Source: Craterostigma plantagineum (taxonomy: Eukaryota; Streptophyta; Magnoliopsida; Lamiales; Linderniaceae). Taken from it: a DNA stretch of 64,000 nucleotides. The stretch spans positions 496,001-560,000 of the forward strand of contig JAPQWV010000329.1 in assembly GCA_027422505.1 (NCBI GenBank). The letters are read 5' to 3'. Under the pieces are notes generated by a model. That model saw only the letters and a list, made by a program, of their open reading frames with translations, did no database searches and was not told the origin of the DNA. The translations under genes and the position numbers were made by a program. Below are positions 30,706 to 41,628 of this stretch, piece by piece; the first letter of the stretch is position 1, and each line of letters opens with the position of its first letter.

Positions 30706-33700
30706 AGTGGCGCCCCTGACTTCCACCACCCATTCTTATTACTAATTCATATGACTGCGTGTGATATAAATGAAATCCACATACGAAAATGCGTACAAAA
30801 GTTTTCTTTTTATATAAAAGAAACCCTTCTGTACAATACAAAATATTCCTAGAACATAACTACAAGGTAGAGTGCGCATGCGTGTTCAAAATAATCTATT
30901 GGCCCGCGACTCAAGTCGCATCCATGTACACACTGCCACCTCAAAAGTCCTCCGGAAGCTTCAAAATTTGGCCTCGCTTTCATAAAGATCACGTACCGTG
31001 ACCCCGTGAACCTACAACACATAAATTCGTGGAGTGAGCTTATAAAGCTGAGTAAGTGAAAGCCATGCATGCCATGCACGTGCTAATTTGCAAAGGCATC
31101 CGCGGCAATGCTCCCTAGACCTCATATTTTCCTTGTCTTGTCTTGTCATGTAGGGCCCTCGGCTATCTTGCTATGCACCATCATGGAGCTCCAATCCACA
31201 AGGAATAAATATATCATATAAGTGGCAATACCCACTCAAGGTAGGCTAACCCTAGGGCGCATTTTCTGTCCCAAGGTGGTTTCATACGCCACGCGGACGC
31301 TTCACACTGGTAGCCTAATCTGCGGTAGTCAACACCAGAGATACCCTCGGTGTCGCTTACTCTCTCAGCTCGCACCCTCCAGGTTTCACGATCCGCCATG
31401 ACGGCATTAGCCCTAAAATCATGTCTTGTCTTGTACATGTCATGTCTTGACGGTAGCACCGTACGACGTCACCATGGTAGCATAGGAAAGCCGTGACTCA
31501 ACTGTGAGTCGACATCAGACGCCCATATCGCTCTCAGGCAATCATATATTATGCACGCGCTCATGTCATGCCTTTCGTTCTAAACGTGCGTGCGCATGCT
31601 CATGTCATGAATATGCGTGTCAAGCCATCATGTCATGTAATTAAATCATGCGCGTCATGTAACGCAAATAATTCACGTAGGAAATTAAATAATATCATTG
31701 AAACACATAACACATAATTTCATGCACAGCCAATTATGTGTTGTAGTTGGGACTTCCACTTACCTGGTCCTCCTTAGCTATTTAATTTAGCGTACTGTAA
31801 ATCGCTAATCTTCGAACCCTAAGTATAGAAACATATAATCAGGGTTTGTTAGTCTAGTTATAATTTCACGAAATTGGCTTAATTTAAAAACCTAGTTTCG
31901 ACTTCTATAAATTTAGAAACCCTAAAATTTCGAACTTTAACTTAAACTGAGAAGTACCATTTCAGAGATAGATCTCGACATTAAATAAAAATGGGTATTG
32001 ACATAAATCTTGAGATAAATGTCGAGCTTCATGTCGCTATCTTACATAAATTTTGAGGTTAGCGTTAACTAGATGTCGACATGGATTTCGAGATACATTA
32101 TAGAATGAATCTCGACATGTTTCTTGGGATAAATCTCGAGTGGAATTGTGAAATGCTATTAATTTAAATCTCGGCATGTTGATAAATCACGAGCTTTAAA
32201 GTCATCGAGATTCATGGATGTCGAGCTCTTACACCAAATGTCGAGATATTATATAGAATTTTGAAGTCAATATCACGCATGGATTTCGATGTTCATTGTA
32301 AGAATACATCTCGACATAAATTAAGATGGACCTCAAGTTGCTTTGCTAGTTAAATCTTGATGCTTTCGAGATGTATACTGAGATAACAAACAAATATGTC
32401 GAGCTGTATGTTGGAATTATAAACAAGGATTTCGAGACTAATTATGGGATTTCGATACCAACATCGAGATAGATCTTGAGTTTCATTTCGAGTTTTCATC
32501 CAACTGAAAATCGCATCTCTCAATCATCAATTGATATATTCCCCTAGAACCATATGCCTATCAACCGAACTTCCACTAGTTTAACATTGAGAACCTGAGA
32601 TCGAAATCCTAAATCAGTATCTACGATTAAAGTTCCCTACAAGACATGTTAAACCCTAAAATCATTAGTAGTTAAAACCCTAATTCTTTCCAACACTAAC
32701 ACTTAATAATTTTCCCTAAACACGTTAATATACGAGACAAGCATACAAAACTATCGAAGTAATCTATACCTTTTTAGCTGAATAACGAGTTCTGCTTGAG
32801 CTCTTTCGACTCTTCTTTTCTTCATTTTGTGTTTTCGTTAATTCCATGGTAGTGAACTTAAGATAAGCATGTCATCTTTTATTACCCCTTGCGTGTTACT
32901 TTAGCCAAATTTCGTTGGCTTCTCTTTTTTTTTTTTATCAATACTTATCTAGTTTAACTTCTTAAGTAATATTCTCATAACATTATATACTATATATACT
33001 GCCTTGTAGCTAGGAATTTAATTTCATTAATTGGTACACAACACTATCTCGAGAAGCATAGCCTTCGAGATTCAAAGATCTCGAGGTCTCAAGGTTTCGT
33101 GATATAAAATTTCGAGATCCTCCTATCCGACATTGTTATTAAATTCGAATCAACTTCCTCTCAAAATTATAAATCTCGAGACATTTAAGATTTCGAACTT
33201 CTAATCCTTCTAATAACATCTAATATGTAATCACGTTGGCACATAAAATCATAAAACATATTCCATGCATTCACGTAAGTCACATAATATGGATGCATAT
33301 TTATTGGCCGGCTGACTTACGGGGCTCGGGTATTACACTCCCTTAGAAGGGATTTCGTCCCCGAAATCAGGTAGGGAAAAATAACTCAGGGTAGCGGTTT
33401 CTCATGTCATCTTCCTGTTCCCATGTAGCTTCCTTGGTGGACTGATTCTGCCATAATACTTTGACTAACGAAATCTCTTTATTCCGTAATCATTTCACAT
33501 CATACACTAGGATTTCCACTGGCTTTTCTCAAATCTGGCTTGAGCTGTTGATAAAGATTTCGGTGTTCAACACATGGCTTGGATCTGCGACGTGTTTTCG
33601 CAACGTCAAGACGTGAAAAACATCATGTACTTGAGCTAACGAGGCTGGTAATTCGAGTTGATGTGCTACTTCGCCAACTCTTCTGAGGATTTGAAACGGT

Positions 33701-34093
33701 CCTATGTAACGCGGACTTAACTTGCCCTTTTTCCCGAACCGCTTTACGCCTTTCATCGGGGATACTTCGAGAAATACATAATCCTCTGTTTCAAATTCTA
33801 GTGGTCTATCCGACATTGTTATTAAATTTCGAATCAACTTCCTCTCAAAATTATAAATCTCGAGACATTTAAGATTTCGTACTTCTAATATATCGAAACT
33901 CATCCTTCCTATCTTATATGAACCCTTTCTAAGTTCAATTAGTCCCTCTACTTGGTTCGTAACCCTAATAACATCTAATATGTAATCACGTTGGCACATA
34001 AAATCATAAAACATGTTCCATGCAAGTCACATAAGTCACATAATATGCATGCATATTTATTGGCCGGCTTACTTACGGGGCTCGGGTATTACA
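30706..34093 (-). repeat. right (5') LTR of Gypsy A, copy 1, with internal 0.68-kb duplication
   Basis: It matches copy 2's uninterrupted right LTR (57,164-59,878) except that about 680 bp (33,127-33,806) is extra. That extra block is the tail of an LTR (ending GGGTATTACA at 33,337) plus the polypurine tract and integrase/chromodomain end normally found at the left side of the element. The genuine LTR tail then resumes at TCCGACATTG (33,807) and ends at 34,093 before TSD CTGTG. Confidence 0.8.
33338..33806 (-). pseudogene. displaced copy of Gypsy A integrase C-terminus
   Basis: This repeats 26,015-26,494 (polypurine tract, chromodomain start and LSPRYIGPFQILRRVGEVAH block) but carries two small deletions, around 33,527 and 33,562, that break the chromodomain frame. 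It sits inside the right LTR, where no pol sequence belongs. Confidence 0.8.
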
Positions 34094-34095
34094 CT

Positions 34096-34235
34096 GTGTT
34101 AGGAATATTCCCTCGAACGCTATATGCGGATAAGATTGTATAGGGCATTATATTATTTATCATTCGACCTTTTGTGTAATAAGACATTTTAGTGTGTATA
34201 ATGAAAGGTATTGTTCGTTTATTGGATATAAGATT
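34096..34235. repeat. Copia LTR G, remnant in copy 1
   Basis: TGTTAGGAATATTCCC and the following about 135 bp match 59,882-60,020. The remaining about 1.16 kb of the LTR plus about 0.9 kb of Copia RT were deleted here, joining GGATATAAGA to TTGGAAGATT at the integrase linker. Confidence 0.75.
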
Positions 34236-35943
34236 GGAAGATTTGTTGGAAGATTGGAGGCATGTTTGCATTTTCTGGGTGGTTGTTCATCAGCTTCCGG
34301 TTCCAGTGTCTCAACACTTCCGTCTTTTGAATATCTTCCTCACTGTCTTTAGTAACCTGTAATTCTGCACAAGGCAAATCTATACCTTCCTCATCAGTAG
34401 CATCTGCGTTAGGTATCTCATAAAAAGGAACATGTATGGATTCCTGAACAGTCAGCTTCCTTTTATTATAAATGCGATATGCCTTAGAATGAAGACTGTA
34501 ATCAAGGAATATCCCTTCATCTACCTTAGAGTCAGATTTTTCTCTCTTATCTCTGTCGTTCAAGATAAAACATTTACATCCAAACATAACCTATATTTGG
34601 AGTTCTACCATGCCAGATTTCATAAGAGATTTTCTTTAATATCGGCCTAAGGAAAACACGATTAGACACATAGCAAGCTGTACTAACAGCTTCCGCCCAG
34701 AACTGTTTAGGAATATCATACTCATGTAGCATAGATCTAGTCATTCCTGTAACACCCTATTTTTTCGTTCAACTACGCCATTTTGTTGGAGAGTTACAGG
34801 GTAAAAAAGTTATGACAATATCCATATTGATCACAGAATGATGCAAAGGACTTACTATCAAATTCTAATCCGTTATCACTGAATCCTACATAGTTTCATC
34901 TCTTTTTCATTTTCAAGTCTCTTTACTAGTGAGGCAAAGTTATCTAATGCCTCATTTTTATGTGCAAGGAATATCACCCATGTATACCTGGAATAATCAT
35001 CAACAATGACAAAGACATATCTTTTACCTCGTAGAGACATCGTATGAGCAGTACCAAAAAGGTCGAGATGAAGCAGTTCCAGTGGTCTGGATGTGGATTT
35101 CACATTTATTCTTTGAACGATGTTTGCTCTGTTTACCCATTTGGCACGCCTTGCATGTTTTGTCCTAGACGAACTTTATGTCAGGAATACCTCGTACTAG
35201 TGCATCGCTTGTAATATGAGACAGTAGTTCCATGTTGGCATGTCCTAAGCGTCTGTGCCAGGTGTTATCCTGTGTAACTGCTAAGCACTTGACATTCTGG
35301 TCAGTGATATCATCAAGAGTAATACAATAGATATTTCTTTCCCAAGATGCACTAAATAACACCTTATTATCATTTCAAACGACATAGTTATCATTTTCAA
35401 AAGTAGTATGACCTTTATCACATATTTACTAATGCTACTGAGGTTATGTTCCAGATGCTTAACTAACCATACATCATCTATAGTAGTATGTAAAGTCTTA
35501 CCGACAGTTCCAACTCCAATAATCTTAGCATTTGTGTTGTCGGCATATGAGACATATCCTCCGTCATACGCTTTTACCGACACAAACTTACTCATATCGC
35601 CTATCATATGGTGGGAACACCCACTATCGAGGTACCACTTGTTTTTCTAGCTGGATTTTCTTCTTTGTACTTGCATGAATCAGTTCGTTTCTGAGGTGCC
35701 CAAGTTTTATTGGGTCCTAAGAGGTTAGTGGCAAAATAACTCATGTTAACACGTGATATATCATGTGTCACAGACCGTGATCTCTTAAACACAGGTAGGC
35801 CAGTGTTAGAAGCTTGATTCTCAGGAATCTGCTTTGGCCTCCAGACATATCTAGACTTATCAACGTTCTTCAAAAAATAGTTGTTAGCATAATGACCGTG
35901 ACGGCCGCATGAAAAACACTTAGGCTTTCTAACAGTAGGTGGT
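34236..35943 (-). pseudogene. Copia element E gag knuckle, protease and integrase, copy 1
   Basis: Read on the minus strand from the right there is a CCHC knuckle (CFSCGRHGHYAN, 35,885-35,930), then a Copia protease site (WYLDSGCSHHMIGDMSKF near 35,600-35,640). Next are the protease remainder and gag-pre-integrase region (35,281-35,607), WHRRLGHANMELLSHI (35,220-35,270), integrase D1 in LELLHLDLFG and YSRYTWVIF (34,876-35,103), and the linker (34,240-34,587). The second Asp and Glu regions are frameshifted. It is cut at 35,948 by LTR H, so the rest of gag is missing. Copy 2: 62,079-63,788. Confidence 0.85.
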
Positions 35944-36503
35944 GCAACTGTCAGGACCCATCGTCCGACCTCGTAATTTGTTCTAATCCTAAGTATCTAA
36001 TGCTTGGTTATCGCGCAAGAGCGTAAAAATGCGAATAAAATTTTTCCTTTTAAAACTACGAGCGGAAGTCTTATACACATGTCAAAAGAATGGTCACAAA
36101 TCGTTCTACAATTCATCGTAGTCATGTCTATACAGAAGACAAGTGTGTGTGTGTGTGTGTATCCAAAAGCTTCCTATGCGCCCGCCCTTCACAGGTCGTC
36201 ATCCATACACACACTCCCACCTCATAAGCAGCCGGATAGCTTCAAAAGATCGGCCTCGCCTAAAGGTCGGATCACGTACCGTGATCGTCGGTACTTACAA
36301 CACGTAACATAAACAATGAGCCACCGAGGCTCAGTAAGCAGAAATTATGCATGTATGCACGTGTCCTAATGAACGACAATCCACGCCGTCGTTTTCTAAC
36401 GCTCATACTCTTTTTCTCATACTCTTACTTCATACGGGCCCTCGGCTTTAAATCCCACTATACGCCATCTTATAGAGATCTCAAGTGTGGAGGTTCACAC
36501 ACT

Positions 36504-36672
36504 AGAAGGTCACCCGAGGGAATCTTCCCTTACTCAGTGTGGCCTCCACGCGAGCGCTTCCCACTGGTAGCCATCACCGAGGCCACTAACCACGGAGGTC
36601 ACCCGAAGGAATCTTCCCTCCGGGTAGTGCCGTACACGCTAGAAGGTCAGCCGAAGGAATCTTCCCTTACTC
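36504..36672. repeat. three ~23-bp units in LTR H
   Basis: AGGTCACCCGAGGGAATCTT-type units recur at about 36,504, 36,596 and 36,643, each followed by CCCT, with partial ACACGCTAGA/TACTCAG flanks. Confidence 0.65.
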
Positions 36673-37249
36673 AGCGTGTGCCCCGGGCCGCATCCTCCAG
36701 GTTGCATCTCCCGCATACGGGGTATTTTCCCCAGCCTCTTATACAGGCCTTATAGCTGCATTCGCCTTACTGGCTGCATAGGGGAAGCCGTGACTCTTCA
36801 TTCGAGTCGACACAGACGCCAATATCGGCGAGTATACATCGCACATAGGCGATCTTACGCACGCTCATACCTCGCGTCTTATACACTACGCATGCGTGCA
36901 AATGCTCATGCTATGCTCATGTACGTATCCTAATCATGCCATCATGCACATAAGTTAATCGTATCATACGTACACATTTCATACAAAATTCACGAGCACA
37001 TAATTCACATAATTGTACGCAGGCAAGTTACATGTCGTAGTTGAATTTCTACTTACCTGTCGTCCGGGCGTAATTAGTATTCTCCTCGTTCGCTCCTAAC
37101 GTACCACCTTTAGACATAAATATTATGTGTTAGTGTTGTGCCTTTATAACTTGATTAGATCGAACTAAGTTATCTAACTTATTAATTTAGCTGGACTATA
37201 AGTCGTTAGTTTCAAGTCTAGGCGAAGTCCCCTGCCCAATTAATTCCTA

Positions 37250-38000
37250 AGTGAAGTTAGTAAATTTCGTTGCCCGATTTGCTCGATTTCAGGATCTCCC
37301 AATCGCCCGATTTTCTTTCACATCTCAAGCAAGGCTTTACCCGATTATTGTTTCGTTAACTTCAAATTCGGCGATTTGTTCTGTCCATGCCACGTGTAAC
37401 ATCTATCTAATTCGCCTGATTTTTGCTCACTTAAATTGGTTTCGCCCGATTTTCCTTTGCATGTGAAATGGCCCGATTTGATTGCATGGAGTTCCATCGG
37501 CCGATTTGTAAATCGCCGCGCCTTTTCGTCACTATGACGTCGTCTTCATTCGTCCGATTTGGGGTCTTCAAAGGGTAGAAATCGCCGAGTTCTTCAAGTG
37601 TGCAGCTTGTCCGATTTAAGCTTTGCATGGAATCGCCCGATTTCAGGGTTTTGAGGCGCTACAAATCGCCGTGTTTTTCTGTAGTCTAAGTCGCCCGATC
37701 TTCGCATGCTTCAATTATGATTTCGCCTTTATTTCTTAACACCTTGTCCCTCAAATCGCCGAGTCCTTCGTTCCCTTTGGTAGATCGCCCGATTTGGTGC
37801 TTGTTAATCTAAGTTTCGGCGATTTGTTCTCCTAATGCCACGTGGAGCTTCTGTTTATTTCGCCCGACTTGATCTCTTGTGGCTGGTTTCGATCGATCCG
37901 ACTCATGCAGCGATTTACCCGATTTGTTAGGTAATTTCCCCGATTCTGTCGAGCCTTCGATCATTTCTACCCGAAATCACATTCATCTCTCAATCTACCC
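37250..38000. repeat. array of TCGCCCGATTT / TCGGCGATTT motifs in LTR H
   Basis: About 25 copies of CGCCCGATTT, CGGCGATTT, AAATCGCCG and related forms occur within 750 bp. Forward CGATTT and reverse AAATCG forms combine into imperfect palindromes such as AATCGCCCGATTT. A second shared word, GCCACGTG(T/G), occurs at 37,388 and 37,838. Confidence 0.7.
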
Positions 38001-38576
38001 AGAATTTCTAAGTTCTCAGGATACGTTAATCTACCAAGATCTCTAAGAAACCCTTAAATACTTATTTACTCCTCAACTAAGGTTTTTCCCGTAAATCTTA
38101 CACCCTAATTTCTTGGTTCTCCCATATATTTTCGAGACTAAATGCTTGAGTAACTTAAATTACGAAATTAGAAGAGTCGTAAGGGGAGTGCTTCACTTAC
38201 TAGCTTCGATCTTCAACCTACTTAGTGTGTTCTTTGAGTTGAACTCCTTTCGGCTCCTTCTCCCTTTTTCTTTCTTCTTTAATTTTCGATGGGTGTTGTT
38301 TCTTATTGGGTTTACAACCTTGAAATGGTGTTTAGATAGATATTTCGATTATAGGTTGGGGTGATGGGACTCTAGTGGCGTGGGTTTCCCATGATGCAAG
38401 GAACCTTTTGTCTCCCCATTGGTTTTCTTAAGGATTGGAACAAGTATTAAATTTTTAGCCCACATTGCATGGCCCAATTTCCATATAATTATTACCATCC
38501 TCTTCATTTCCTTGTTCTTTCTATTTCTCGAAATCCTCACATAGATTACGCAATTAGCATAAACACGATATCGATT

Positions 38577-39881
38577 TCACGTAATTGTGCGTAATTCGTA
38601 CAAAATCACGAGGCTCTTGTGATCAGTGTATATTTCACACCGCTCTCCATAGAGGTAATGCCTCCAGATCTTGAGAGCAAAGACCACTGCTGCCAACTCT
38701 AGGTCGTGTGTCGGGTAATTCTTCTCGTACTCCTTCAGTTGACGAGAGGCATATGCTACTACATTCCCGTTCTGCATTAGCACACACCCTAACCCGTTCT
38801 TCGACGCATCGCTGTAAACGGTAAACCCTCCAGTTCCCGATGGTATTGTGAGAACTGGGGCCGTCGTAAGCTTTTCTTTCAGTTCCTGGAAACTCCGTTC
38901 ACATTCCGCGGTCCACTGGAACGGTGTATTCTTCTTAGTCAGCCTCGTCAGTGTAGACGCTATTTTCGAGAAGTCCTTTATGAACTTCCTATAGTACCCT
39001 GCCAGACCGAGGAAACTTCGTACTTCCGTCACATTCGTCGGTCTGGGCCAATTGCTAATTGCGTCTATCTTGCTCGGGTCTACGGAGATTCCTGCTCCGG
39101 ATACTATATGCCCCAAGAAGGCAACTTGGTCAAGCCAGAATTCGCACTTCTTGAACTTGGCATACAGTTGCTTGTCCCGTAAGGTGCTTAGAATTATTCT
39201 CAGGTGTTCTTCGTGCTCCTCTTTCGTCCTTGAGTAGATTAGGATGTCGTCAATGAAGACGATGACAAACCTATCTAGATAGGGTTTGAACACCCGGTTC
39301 ATTAAGTCCATAAAAGCTGCGGGCGCATTAGTTAGCCCGAATGGCATCACTAGGAACTCGTAATGGCCATAATTGGTACTAAAGGCCGTCTTCGGAACAT
39401 CTTCCTTCCGGATCCTCAATTGATGATAGCCCGATCTTAAGTCGATCTTAGAGAAAACCGTTGCACCTTGCAGTTGATCGAACAGGTCGTCTATCCTAGG
39501 GAGTGGGTACTTGTTCTTGATCGTCAACTTGTTCAACTCCCTGTAATCTATGCATAATCGCATGGACCCATCCTTCTTTTTCACAAATAGTACCGGCGCT
39601 CCCCAGGGAGAGAAACTCGGCTGTATGAACTCCTTCTGCATGAGCTCTTCGAGTTGATCCTTTAACTCCTTCATTTCCGTCGGTGCTAGCCGATATGGGG
39701 TCTTAGATACTGGCGCCGCCCCAGGTACCAGATCTATGGTGAATTCTATTTCCCGTTCGGGTGGTAGTCCCGGTAACTCCTCGGGAAATACATCGGGGAA
39801 GTCCTTAACTATCGGCACTTCCTCGAATCTTGGGGAGGCGTTCTCTTCCGACTTGATAGCGAATGTCACTAATACCTTCAA
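38577..39881 (-). CDS. Gypsy element J: intact RT-RNase H reading frame (fragment)
   Basis: This is one uninterrupted frame of 434 codons covering the end of the protease-RT linker ([20 protein letters not shown], residues 27-44), reverse transcriptase ([11 protein letters not shown] with Asp147; [13 protein letters not shown] 178-190; [10 protein letters not shown] with Asp211 and Asp212) and RNase H ([11 protein letters not shown]sp358; LELAAVV Glu395; TDHKS Asp420). The last 12 residues come from the LTR H junction and the first 6 or so from LTR D across the duplication breakpoint, so both ends are artificial. The core is a chromovirus RT of a younger, better preserved family than Gypsy A. 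No gag, protease, integrase or chromodomain remains with it, so it is not an autonomous element. Confidence 0.9.
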   Translation of the reverse strand: MKVLVTFAIKSEENASPRFEEVPIVKDFPDVFPEELPGLPPEREIEFTIDLVPGAAPVSKTPYRLAPTEMKELKDQLEELMQKEFIQPSFSPWGAPVLFVKKKDGSMRLCIDYRELNKLTIKNKYPLPRIDDLFDQLQGATVFSKIDLRSGYHQLRIRKEDVPKTAFSTNYGHYEFLVMPFGLTNAPAAFMDLMNRVFKPYLDRFVIVFIDDILIYSRTKEEHEEHLRIILSTLRDKQLYAKFKKCEFWLDQVAFLGHIVSGAGISVDPSKIDAISNWPRPTNVTEVRSFLGLAGYYRKFIKDFSKIASTLTRLTKKNTPFQWTAECERSFQELKEKLTTAPVLTIPSGTGGFTVYSDASKNGLGCVLMQNGNVVAYASRQLKEYEKNYPTHDLELAAVVFALKIWRHYLYGERCEIYTDHKSLVILYELRTIT

Positions 39882-40462
39882 CTACACCTAGGATACGAAA
39901 TTAAAAGCTCTAGGGAAGGTATTTTACTTACCAACTCCGAATTCCTAAGCTAGTTGAGGAAATCCTTGGTTCGAAAATTTGTATCGGCTCATTCTTTTCT
40001 CCTTCTCTTGGCTTTCGTTTGTTTTCAAGTGGGTTATGGAGTATTGAGTTATTATCTTAGATATTTTACTTTGAACAATGTTAATAGGCATAGCTTAAGT
40101 GTGGGTCTTCCTCATTTTGGGGAACCTTGTCTCTAAGGTTTGGCTAAGTATGGATTGGGCCTAAATTAAAATTCTTAGCCCAACTAGATATTTCCTAGTC
40201 CAATGAAATCATAGTTCCAGCTATCATTTGACTATCATTAATCATTTCCTCCAATATTTTTCGAAAATTCCTATTCATCAATTAGGGGTCATCATAGTTC
40301 CGAAATTATTTATAAGTATCTACGCTTAATTCGCACATAATTTACGAGCACAAAATTCGTGGCATCACATGAGTGTGTAACATACACGAAACTAACATGA
40401 AATCACATACATTATACACGTAATTGTTTGTCGACCTAATTTGCGGGGACCGGGGTCCTACA
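39862..40462 (-). repeat. Gypsy LTR D end, copy 2
   Basis: Equivalent of 13,469-14,065, with scattered substitutions. It ends GGGGTCCTACA. Confidence 0.75.
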
Positions 40463-41082
40463 AGTTGTAATATGAATTTCAGTTATGTAATCGTTATGCA
40501 TCGACTCTATCATGTTTTCTCTACGTCCTCGTCTCAATTCCTAAATTTCTACAATTAACCCATGTTTCTCAATGTCCTCGTCTCATTCTCAAAATTGTAT
40601 ACAAGCCCCGAACTTTAAAAATTTAATATTGTTCGACCCTCTTTTATTTTCCCGTTTATTTATTTTTTTTAACTTCCCGAATTTCAGCTTGGTCCGATTC
40701 GGTCAAGCCCAAGTTGACAAAGCCCAAATTTTGAAAAGGCCCAAAATTTAAATTTCACCGAATTTCCTAATGGCCTGAATTTTCCTCAGAATTTCAAAGA
40801 AACCCTAATTTCAATCAAAGGTCCGAATTTTTTTGACCATTCTCTTCCTACCTTAATTCAACCGAAATTCTACCAATCTAAGTGTAAAAGTACGAAATCT
40901 CTAGTTTTCAAACATATCAAGGAACACATAAAAAATCACACAAATATTCACGCAAAGCATATATCAAAAAATCGTAAATCACATAATTACGTATTAAACT
41001 TACAGGCGTAGGCTGACCCTCCAGGCTTTTGAGCGGCAGTACATGGACAGTCTACAGAACCTATAACCTAACGCTCTGATAC
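40463..41082 (-). other. leader/LTR-like non-coding sequence, copy 2
   Basis: Equivalent of 14,066-14,676. No gene is visible. Confidence 0.45.
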
Positions 41083-41528
41083 CACCTGTAACGACCCGTC
41101 CCATACCGGGTGTCACTGTAGCATCGGTCCCTACCGGGACCAGTGGGGTTGGGCCCACCACACTCCGACTGATAGTCTGGCCCCACTGTACCACCATTTA
41201 ACCTTTCAGCGTTCTTCATCCTCTCTCACATGCACCCTGGGCAAACTTCCCAGGGGGTCACCCATACCTAGATTTCCCCAAGTCAAGCACGCTTAACTTT
41301 GAAGTTCTTTCGGACGGACTCCCGAAAAGGTAAGTCGACCTTGGTGATATGAGTAGTACTATCAATTCTCTATATGATTCTTAGCCTAACACGCCCATAC
41401 ATTGTCAGTCTCAGGATCCCCTCTCATTCGGGTGTCGGATCAGTTCGTTCATGTACCCCTTCGCCTAGAAGCCTGCCAGGAGCCGCTCCTTTTCCGTGCA
41501 CCTCTCTGGCACCGGCGATCACTCCCCG
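41083..41528 (-). repeat. PBS (41,083-41,094) and Gypsy LTR I fragment, copy 2
   Basis: GCTCTGATACCA is followed two bases later by TGTAACGACCCGTCCC. It retains the 24 bp around 41,229 missing from copy 1. Confidence 0.65.
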
Positions 41529-41628
41529 CCCTCATCGGCACTGGGCATCACAAAACTCGAAGAAGCCATTAGATCTTTAACTCATGCTTGTTAGGCCCGT
41601 CGTTTGAGTAACCCGCTCTGATACCAAA
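41529..41628 (-). other. Copia C leader and primer-binding site, copy 2 only
   Basis: GCTCTGATACCA at 41,615-41,626 is an exact minus-strand tRNA-Met PBS, two bases from the TGAAGATATAAATG end of the LTR, so this side of the LTR faces the 5' internal region of a minus-strand element. About 86 bp of leader precede it before the junction with LTR I. Copy 1 has lost this piece. Confidence 0.75.

Larger units (their letters stand above)
35949..38597 (-). repeat. Gypsy LTR H with AATCGCCCGATTT-type motif array, copy 1
   Basis: It begins TGTCAGGACCCATCGTCC after GCAAC, a candidate TSD half. The order of blocks matches LTR A: an R/U5-like part with TCCATACACACAC...CGGCCTCGCC...GATCACGTACCGTGATC, a GAGGCTCAGTAAGC block, CTTACCTG, the motif array, and a TTACTTAC/pyrimidine block. 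It is therefore a related but distinct chromovirus LTR. A GT microsatellite (36,143-36,162) and three AGGTCA(C/G)CCGA(A/G)GGAATCTT units (about 36,504, 36,596, 36,643) are present. The right end is lost at 38,597, where it joins RNase H codons of element J. Confidence 0.7.
13469..39861. repeat. copy 1 of a ~26.4-kb tandem duplication
   Basis: From 13,469 onward the sequence is collinear and nearly identical to 39,862 onward, with offset about 26,393 rising and falling by indels (26,747 near 15,264; 26,441 near 19,200; 26,477 near 23,000; 27,845 near 35,000). Both start points share AATGTCA (13,469-13,475 and 39,862-39,868). Copy-specific changes are described separately. Confidence 0.9.

Noticed and set aside
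38577..39881. Possible integrated pararetrovirus (Caulimoviridae) RT
   Set aside because: The RT motif set ([20 protein letters not shown]), RNase H style and adjoining LTR are those of Ty3/Gypsy chromoviruses; no movement or coat protein is visible.
39954..40136. 60-aa plus frame repeated at 13,561
   Set aside because: It lies in LTR D and its repetition comes only from the duplication; no family is recognised.
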